Shown here: positions 59,869 through 64,000 of the stretch, one piece after another
Numbering within the stretch: position 1 is the first letter of the stretch
Layout of the letters: each line of letters begins with the position of its first letter
Source: Paenibacillus sp. FSL K6-1096
Lineage (GTDB): Bacteria > Bacillota > Bacilli > Paenibacillales > Paenibacillaceae
Length of the DNA: 64,000 nucleotides
Direction: 5' to 3'
Assembly: GCF_037977055.1 (NCBI RefSeq)
Contig: NZ_CP150274.1
Location: 4,774,001 to 4,838,000, forward strand
Position numbers and translations under genes: made by a program
Notes under the pieces: generated by a model
Told to the model about the DNA's origin: nothing
The model's input: only the letters and a program-made list of their open reading frames with translations
The model's database searches: none

Positions 59869-60222
59869 ATGGGAGCACTTCATATGAATGCGGCAACGAT
59901 GAATTATGGCAGCAGGGAGTCTTATTTTGACGGGAAGCTGATTGAGTACATTGGCTGGTGTCTGGCCGGCTGGCTGGTTACGGTCTGTACCCTTGGGATT
60001 TGCTATCCCTGGTCGGTGGTCATGATCTACCGCTGGAAGGTGGAGCATACCGTGGTGGAGGGCCAGCGCCTGCGGTTTGATGGTACTGCTATCGGATTGT
60101 TTGGGCAGTGGGTCAAGTGGTTTCTGCTGTCGGTCATTACGCTGGGGATTTATGGATTCTGGGTCTTCATTAAGCTGGAGCAGTGGAGAACGAAACATAC
60201 TCACTTCCAATATGCTGCTTAG
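59869..60222 (+). CDS. DUF898-family membrane protein
   Basis: 117 aa with two membrane segments. The sequence YFDGKLIEYIGWCLAGWL, then TLGICYPWSVVMIYRWKVEH, QRLRFDGTAIGLFGQW and TLGIYGFWVFIKLEQW contains the repeated (Y/F)FDG and TLGIY.PW words of DUF898 (YjgN-like) proteins. The role is unknown. The first ATG has GGAGG 3 bases upstream; an ATG five codons later has GGGAG at a better spacing, so the start is not settled. Confidence 0.8.
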   Translation: MGALHMNAATMNYGSRESYFDGKLIEYIGWCLAGWLVTVCTLGICYPWSVVMIYRWKVEHTVVEGQRLRFDGTAIGLFGQWVKWFLLSVITLGIYGFWVFIKLEQWRTKHTHFQYAA

Positions 60223-60246
60223 GAATCAAGAAGAGGTATGACACGT

Positions 60247-60282
60247 AAAGAGCCATCCCCTGTAACCGGAGGATGGCTCTTT
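60247..60282. terminator. Bidirectional terminator
   Basis: AAAGAGCCATCC pairs perfectly with GGATGGCTCTTT around 12 bases and lies between the convergent DUF898 and cyclophilin genes. Confidence 0.88.
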
Positions 60283-60294
60283 CACTGCAAATGC

Positions 60295-61002
60295 CTATTG
60301 CACCTTCTGCGGCTCGGGGTAAGTAACGCCGAGCGTATCCACGGTGACCTTCTTCATGACCGGCGGCTGTTCGGGACGGTCGGAGGCGTCACGCGGGAGG
60401 TTCACGATTTCCTGGACGGCATCCATACCTTCCGTCACCTTGCCGAAGGCTGCATATTCGCCGTCGAGACTAGGGTAGTCGGCGGCCATGATGAAGAATT
60501 GCGAGCCCCCGGAATTCATATCCTGGCTCCGCGCCATCGACAGCACCCCTTCGGTGTGCAGCAGGTTATTGGTGAAGCCATTGCTGTTGAATTCTCCGGC
60601 AATGCTGTAGCCCGGACCGCCCGTTCCTGTACCGTCAGGGTCTCCGCCCTGAATCATGAAGCCGGGGATGACGCGGTGGAAGATCGTTCCGTCATAGAAG
60701 CCCTTCTGGATCAGGGAAATGAAGTTGTTGACGGTGTTGGGGGCCACTTCGGGATACAGCTCGGCCTTAATAACGGCACCGTTATCCATTTCAATGGTAA
60801 CCACCGGATGGCTGGCATCGGCCGAAGGGACGCCTTCCGTAGCTGCAGCGGGGGTATCCTGCGGCGCTGCGGTCGCCGCGCTTCCTGCGCCGGAGCTGCT
60901 ATTGCCGCTAGCCACCGGCTTGTTGCCGCAGCCGGCCAGAACCACCAGCAGCAGGCACATCACTGCCAGCAGGATGACAGGTTGTCTTAAAGTACGCTTC
61001 AC
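60295..61002 (-). CDS. Cyclophilin-type peptidyl-prolyl isomerase lipoprotein
   Basis: Assists folding of exported proteins outside the membrane. 235 aa from a GTG preceded by AAAAGGAGAGAG. The lipobox is VVLAGCGN; a Ser/Ala/Thr linker precedes the cyclophilin domain (about 67-235). The catalytic and substrate residues are in GTIFHRVIPGFMIQGGDPDG (Arg, Phe, Gln) and GGSQFFIMAADYPSLDGEY. The single domain is typical of secreted cyclophilins of Gram-positive bacteria. It has a terminator downstream. Confidence 0.92.
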   Translation of the reverse strand: MKRTLRQPVILLAVMCLLLVVLAGCGNKPVASGNSSSGAGSAATAAPQDTPAAATEGVPSADASHPVVTIEMDNGAVIKAELYPEVAPNTVNNFISLIQKGFYDGTIFHRVIPGFMIQGGDPDGTGTGGPGYSIAGEFNSNGFTNNLLHTEGVLSMARSQDMNSGGSQFFIMAADYPSLDGEYAAFGKVTEGMDAVQEIVNLPRDASDRPEQPPVMKKVTVDTLGVTYPEPQKVQ

Positions 61003-61094
61003 GTTTGCTTCTCTCTCCTTTTATACTTGAATAATCGGGTATATCTACCTTTATATCATACCTTCTTTGTCCTGCCTGATGCAAAATCCGGTTC

Positions 61095-62423
61095 TTAGCT
61101 GCCGCTGTTCCGCCTGCTTCTGCGCAGCTCCTTGGCCTTCGCCAGCGTGGTTCCGCCGGGAACCGGGAGCAGTGCGCTTTTGGAGCTGCCGATGAGCTGG
61201 GAGCTGTAAATGCCGCTGTGCCCGGAGAACAGATAGCTGATGATGCAGGCAATGAACATGTAGACCGCACCGCCGGAGCCGAACAGCTCAATCCCCATGA
61301 TGAAGCAGGCCAGCGGCGTGTTGGTGGCCCCGCAGAAGACGGCGATGAAGCCCAGGGAAGCGAGAAACGGCCCGTATAGATGGAGCACCCCGGCCAGACT
61401 GTTCCCGAGCGTAGCCCCGATGGCGAACAGCGGGGTCACTTCGCCGCCCTGGAAGCCGCTTCCCAGCGTGAACGCGGTGAAGATAAGCTTCCAGAGGAAG
61501 GCGAACGGCGCAGCGCCTTGCTCGAAGGAGCTGCTGATCAGCGGAATGCCCAGCCCCAGATAATCCCTGGACCCAGCTATGTAGACTAAAGCAATGATGA
61601 TGAGGCCGCCGGCGGCGCTTCTCAGCATAGGGTTCGAGATCAGGGCGGCGAAGGCCCGCTTCAGCGCATGGGTCAGCTCACTGAACACAAGGCTGCACAG
61701 GCCGAACAGGACAGAGGCGGCAACCACCTTGGCCAGCACCAGCGCATCCATAGCGGGAAAGGCATCGACCTGATAATGGATGTGGTGAATGCCCCACAGG
61801 CGGGTAGCGACCAGATCGCCGGTGAAGCTGGCGGCGAAGCAGGGCAGCAGCGCCCTATGGCTGATCAGCCCGATGGCAATCACCTCCAGGCCGAACACCG
61901 TTCCGGCCAGCGGGGTGCCGAAGATCGAGCCGAAGCCGCCGCTGATTCCGCACATCAGCAGGATCCTGCGGTCCAGCGGACTGATTCTAATCCATCTTCC
62001 GAACGCATCCGCGAGACTGCCGCCCATCTGCACCGCTGTACCCTCGCGTCCGGCGGAGCCGCCGAACAGGTGGGTAATCAGTGTTCCGCCCAGCACCAGC
62101 GGGGCCATCCGCAGCGGAATGGCTTCCTTACCCTCCTGAATCTGCTCCAGAATCAGGTTGTTTCCCTTGCTGCTGTTCTTGCCGTACCGCATATACATGC
62201 CGCTGACCAAGGCGCCTCCGGCAGGCAGCAGGAACAGCAGCCAGGGATGATCCAGCCGGACCCTGGTTACCGCATCCAGACTGGCCAGGAACCAGGCGGA
62301 GGCGCTCCCTGCCAATAGCCCTACGGTTCCCCCCAGAATTACCCATTTTACGAATGTGCTCCACAGGGCGAGCTGGCTCTGGCGTTCTGCGAGCTCGGCC
62401 CACCGTGCATACCTGTTCTTCAT
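61095..62423 (-). CDS. CLC-F type fluoride/proton antiporter
   Basis: 442 aa, 10-12 membrane helices of the CLC fold. The gating Glu is in GGSAGREGTAVQMGG, and the late pore motif is GSGFQGGEVTPLF. The usual chloride motif GSGIP is replaced by SSKGNNLILEQ, a change typical of the fluoride-selective CLC-F branch, and the late-helix Tyr of chloride CLCs is not apparent. A fluoride riboswitch lies directly upstream, which makes fluoride export the strong prediction. It protects cytoplasmic enzymes from fluoride. Monocistronic; the basic tail is RRSRRNSGS. Confidence 0.9.
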   Translation of the reverse strand: MKNRYARWAELAERQSQLALWSTFVKWVILGGTVGLLAGSASAWFLASLDAVTRVRLDHPWLLFLLPAGGALVSGMYMRYGKNSSKGNNLILEQIQEGKEAIPLRMAPLVLGGTLITHLFGGSAGREGTAVQMGGSLADAFGRWIRISPLDRRILLMCGISGGFGSIFGTPLAGTVFGLEVIAIGLISHRALLPCFAASFTGDLVATRLWGIHHIHYQVDAFPAMDALVLAKVVAASVLFGLCSLVFSELTHALKRAFAALISNPMLRSAAGGLIIIALVYIAGSRDYLGLGIPLISSSFEQGAAPFAFLWKLIFTAFTLGSGFQGGEVTPLFAIGATLGNSLAGVLHLYGPFLASLGFIAVFCGATNTPLACFIMGIELFGSGGAVYMFIACIISYLFSGHSGIYSSQLIGSSKSALLPVPGGTTLAKAKELRRSRRNSGS

Positions 62424-62464
62424 TCTGCTTACGCCCCCGTACCCGAATATACGCCTGAAATGAA

Positions 62465-62545
62465 ACAGACTCCTACCCGCGGGGAACCGCTGGTAGGAGT
62501 CATTAGTCCCGCAGGACGATCTGCGGCGAACTCCATCGCCGTATT
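62465..62545 (-). promoter_or_regulatory. Fluoride riboswitch with overlapping terminator
   Basis: On the minus strand the aptamer reads GGCGATGGAGTTCGCC, then a stem loop and CTAATGACTCCTACC, the conserved core of the crcB-type fluoride motif. GACTCCTACC also pairs with GGTAGGAGTC (62468-62478) to form a terminator that ends in TGTTTCATTT. Fluoride binding should hold the aptamer fold and let transcription continue into the CLC gene. Confidence 0.92.
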
Positions 62546-62555
62546 GAATGAGATT

Positions 62556-62584
62556 ATAGTAAGCGGGTTTCAGCGTAAAGTCAA
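62556..62584 (-). promoter_or_regulatory. Promoter of the fluoride exporter
   Basis: On the minus strand TTGACT and TACTAT lie 17 bases apart; the aptamer begins about 15 bases further on, so the riboswitch is at the start of the transcript. Confidence 0.7.
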
Positions 62585-62592
62585 TACACAGC

Positions 62593-63204
62593 TTATTCCC
62601 CGTCCCCGTTGGAGCCGTTCAGCACATCGGTGCCGGGCATGGCGTCAGGATCGGGGGAGACCGGGTCGACCCGGCTTCCGGGGGCCAGCTCATCGGCATC
62701 CGGCACATCCGCAAGCGCCGGCTCCTCTACGGCTTCATCTGTCAGCTCCTCGTCACCGGCATAATCAATGGCGCCGCCTGTCAGACCCGCTGCACCGGCG
62801 GCGTAGACGGCGTCCGATTCGAGCAGCTCGTCCCGCTCCGGCCCCGGAGCTGCGGCAGCGGACAGGGGGCGGTCCTTGCGAGGGCCAAGCCCGGACTCCG
62901 GTACATTCAGGCCGATGTCGGCAGCAAGAATCGGATCATTGGTAAGTGTAGGATCAGAGCCGTCATCCGGAACGCCATCGAAGTCTATAGGGGTGAAATG
63001 AGCAGGGTCATGACTGGCCAGCGCCGATTCCAGCGGGCGTCTGCCGTTCTCGGTATCCTCCTGCACGCCCGGCGTCTGCTCCGTGATGGTGCCGAGCGGC
63101 CGCAATTCCTCCAGCGGAATTCCCTCCTCCGGGGATACGCTGCCCATTTTGGTATAACGCTCATATACAAAGTCGGCTTCCGTCTTATTGAATTCGTTAC
63201 CCAT
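62593..63204 (-). CDS. Acidic, probably disordered protein, unknown
   Basis: 203 aa from an ATG with GGGAGCTG about 11 bases upstream; the frame continues 19 codons further without a good site. Composition is dominated by Asp, Glu, Pro, Gly and Ala, with no signal, membrane segment or named domain. The first ~60 residues (NKTEADFVYERYTKMGS) look more structured. Proteins of this kind in spore-formers may be small acidic or sporulation proteins, but there is no clear evidence here. Confidence 0.6.
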   Translation of the reverse strand: MGNEFNKTEADFVYERYTKMGSVSPEEGIPLEELRPLGTITEQTPGVQEDTENGRRPLESALASHDPAHFTPIDFDGVPDDGSDPTLTNDPILAADIGLNVPESGLGPRKDRPLSAAAAPGPERDELLESDAVYAAGAAGLTGGAIDYAGDEELTDEAVEEPALADVPDADELAPGSRVDPVSPDPDAMPGTDVLNGSNGDGE

Positions 63205-63452
63205 TTTCGCTTCAGCTCCCTTATCTTGAAGTTTGCCTATAGTTAATGTATACCCGTTCAACCGCCGGCGAATCTGCCCGGCTGCCGGGCAGGCATTCTC
63301 TTAATATATTCATTCTGCGTACAGAATAACCATAATTATCGCGCTTTTTCGAGTGATTTTGCAGGCTGTGGCAGGTATTGCCGCGAACGTTGTCGAAAAT
63401 AAGAATCGTACGAACTAGATAAATACAACTATAGATTCACTGAGGTGCCATA

Positions 63453-64000
63453 ATGAAGTTGCCATCAACCCAAACGGCCGCAGCCATCATCATGCTGCTG
63501 CTTGCGATTGCCGTCATACCGGTGGGGATCGCCATGGAATGGGACAAGCACGAAGAACTAACCATCCCCGCATGGGGCCTGAAATGGGACAAGGCTGCGG
63601 GAACTACTATAGAAGAGGCGGCGGCCTGGCCCGCCGGAGAATGGGCGGTGATCGGGGCGGGAACCGCCAGGCCGCATCCGCCTTCAGGCACGGCCGCAGC
63701 CTGGCTGCGGCTGGCGTTGCCGCGTACCGGCGGGAACCCGGCCGTCCTGATCGATCAAGTGTATGGCGACGGCCTTAAGGCCTATATGGACAACCGTCTG
63801 GTCTATGACTCCAGCGGGGATACAGAGTATAGCGGCAGCAAAGTGCTGATCCCGCTATCCGGGCATGGCGGCGCCAGGGAGCTGTACCTCTGGAATGCAG
63901 GTGTCAAGGAATTCGGCATTGAGGGGGAGGTGAAGGTTGGCAGCTATAACCGGCTGTTATCCTATTATGTGAAGCAGGATTTGGCCGATCTGATCGTGGG
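63453..64000 (+). CDS. N-terminal part of a membrane sensor protein, 3' end outside window
   Basis: The frame is open from the ATG, preceded by TGAGGTG, to the last base. The visible 182 residues start with a membrane segment (AAAIIMLLLAIAVIPVGIAM, about 9-28), then an outer domain of jelly-roll type, with AAAWLRLALP, LIDQVYGDGLKAYMDNRLVY and ELYLWNAGVKEFGIEGEVKV. This resembles the N-terminal sensor domains of 7TMR-DISM-type diguanylate cyclases and histidine kinases. The output domain lies outside the window, so its function cannot be given. Confidence 0.65.
   Translation, partial: MKLPSTQTAAAIIMLLLAIAVIPVGIAMEWDKHEELTIPAWGLKWDKAAGTTIEEAAAWPAGEWAVIGAGTARPHPPSGTAAAWLRLALPRTGGNPAVLIDQVYGDGLKAYMDNRLVYDSSGDTEYSGSKVLIPLSGHGGARELYLWNAGVKEFGIEGEVKVGSYNRLLSYYVKQDLADLIV

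Overview
The window reads as chromosomal DNA of a GC-rich, Gram-positive, endospore-former-type Bacillota, most like Paenibacillus. The evidence is AGGAGG-type ribosome binding sites with frequent GTG and TTG starts, a TagO-type wall-polymer enzyme, an aa3-600-type quinol oxidase (qoxABCD), SLH-domain surface proteins, several 'copper amine oxidase N-terminal-like' stalk-domain proteins, a DHH-family manganese pyrophosphatase and a leucine dehydrogenase. The genus is inferred from gene content; no rRNA gene is present to confirm it.

Layout. 1-5 kb: the 3' part of L-fucose isomerase, a repeat-rich gap, aroB, an unknown gene and a small DUF2294-like gene. 5.2-10.5 kb: an ABC importer of the nitrate/sulfonate type, a cysteine hydrolase of the isochorismatase fold, an MFS exporter and a small coiled-coil protein, probably one operon. 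10.8-28.4 kb: the most unusual locus. Three genes run leftward (a membrane-anchored repeat protein, a zinc-ribbon membrane protein and a 50-residue membrane protein) and seven run rightward (a secreted, membrane-anchored vWA protein; an 1129-residue tubulin-like GTPase; a large partner that may be a degenerate tubulin-like protein; a polytopic vWA protein; a small beta-rich protein; a zinc-ribbon 'double-GTPase'; and an 1081-residue GTPase-associated GAP1-like protein with a membrane segment and a Gly/Asp-rich tail). I read this as a membrane-associated GTPase/tubulin/vWA system of the kind placed among NTP-dependent conflict or signalling systems. Its function is unknown.

28.4-30.4 kb: repeat-rich DNA interrupted by an intact IS4-family element with a target duplication. 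30.5-37.2 kb: a cobalamin riboswitch followed by an SLH-anchored protein with the same two domain types as human intrinsic factor/transcobalamin (alpha/alpha-barrel plus DUF4430), a DUF4430 lipoprotein and a complete ECF transporter (T, fused A-A', S). Together these form a plausible path for vitamin B12 from the cell surface to the cytoplasm. 37.4-41 kb: a chemoreceptor and a TolB-like lipoprotein. 40.9-44.8 kb: qoxABCD. 45-50 kb: a polysaccharide deacetylase and a YtrA-type GntR/ABC operon with its operator. 50-64 kb: housekeeping and stress genes (mug, tagO-like, HAD phosphatase, ring-cleavage dioxygenase, AAC(3)-like acetyltransferase, ppaC, pirin, leucine dehydrogenase, cyclophilin lipoprotein), a fluoride riboswitch controlling a CLC-F-type fluoride exporter, and the start of a membrane sensor protein that runs off the end.

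The intergenic DNA is unusual. A 15-bp dyad, YTGYA-N5-TRCAA, recurs at least a dozen times in five separate gaps. A 51-52-bp hairpin-bearing tandem repeat occurs at two loci 26 kb apart. A third repeat type is shared by the gaps near 10.7 and 50.7 kb. The IS element sits exactly inside one copy of the 15-bp dyad.
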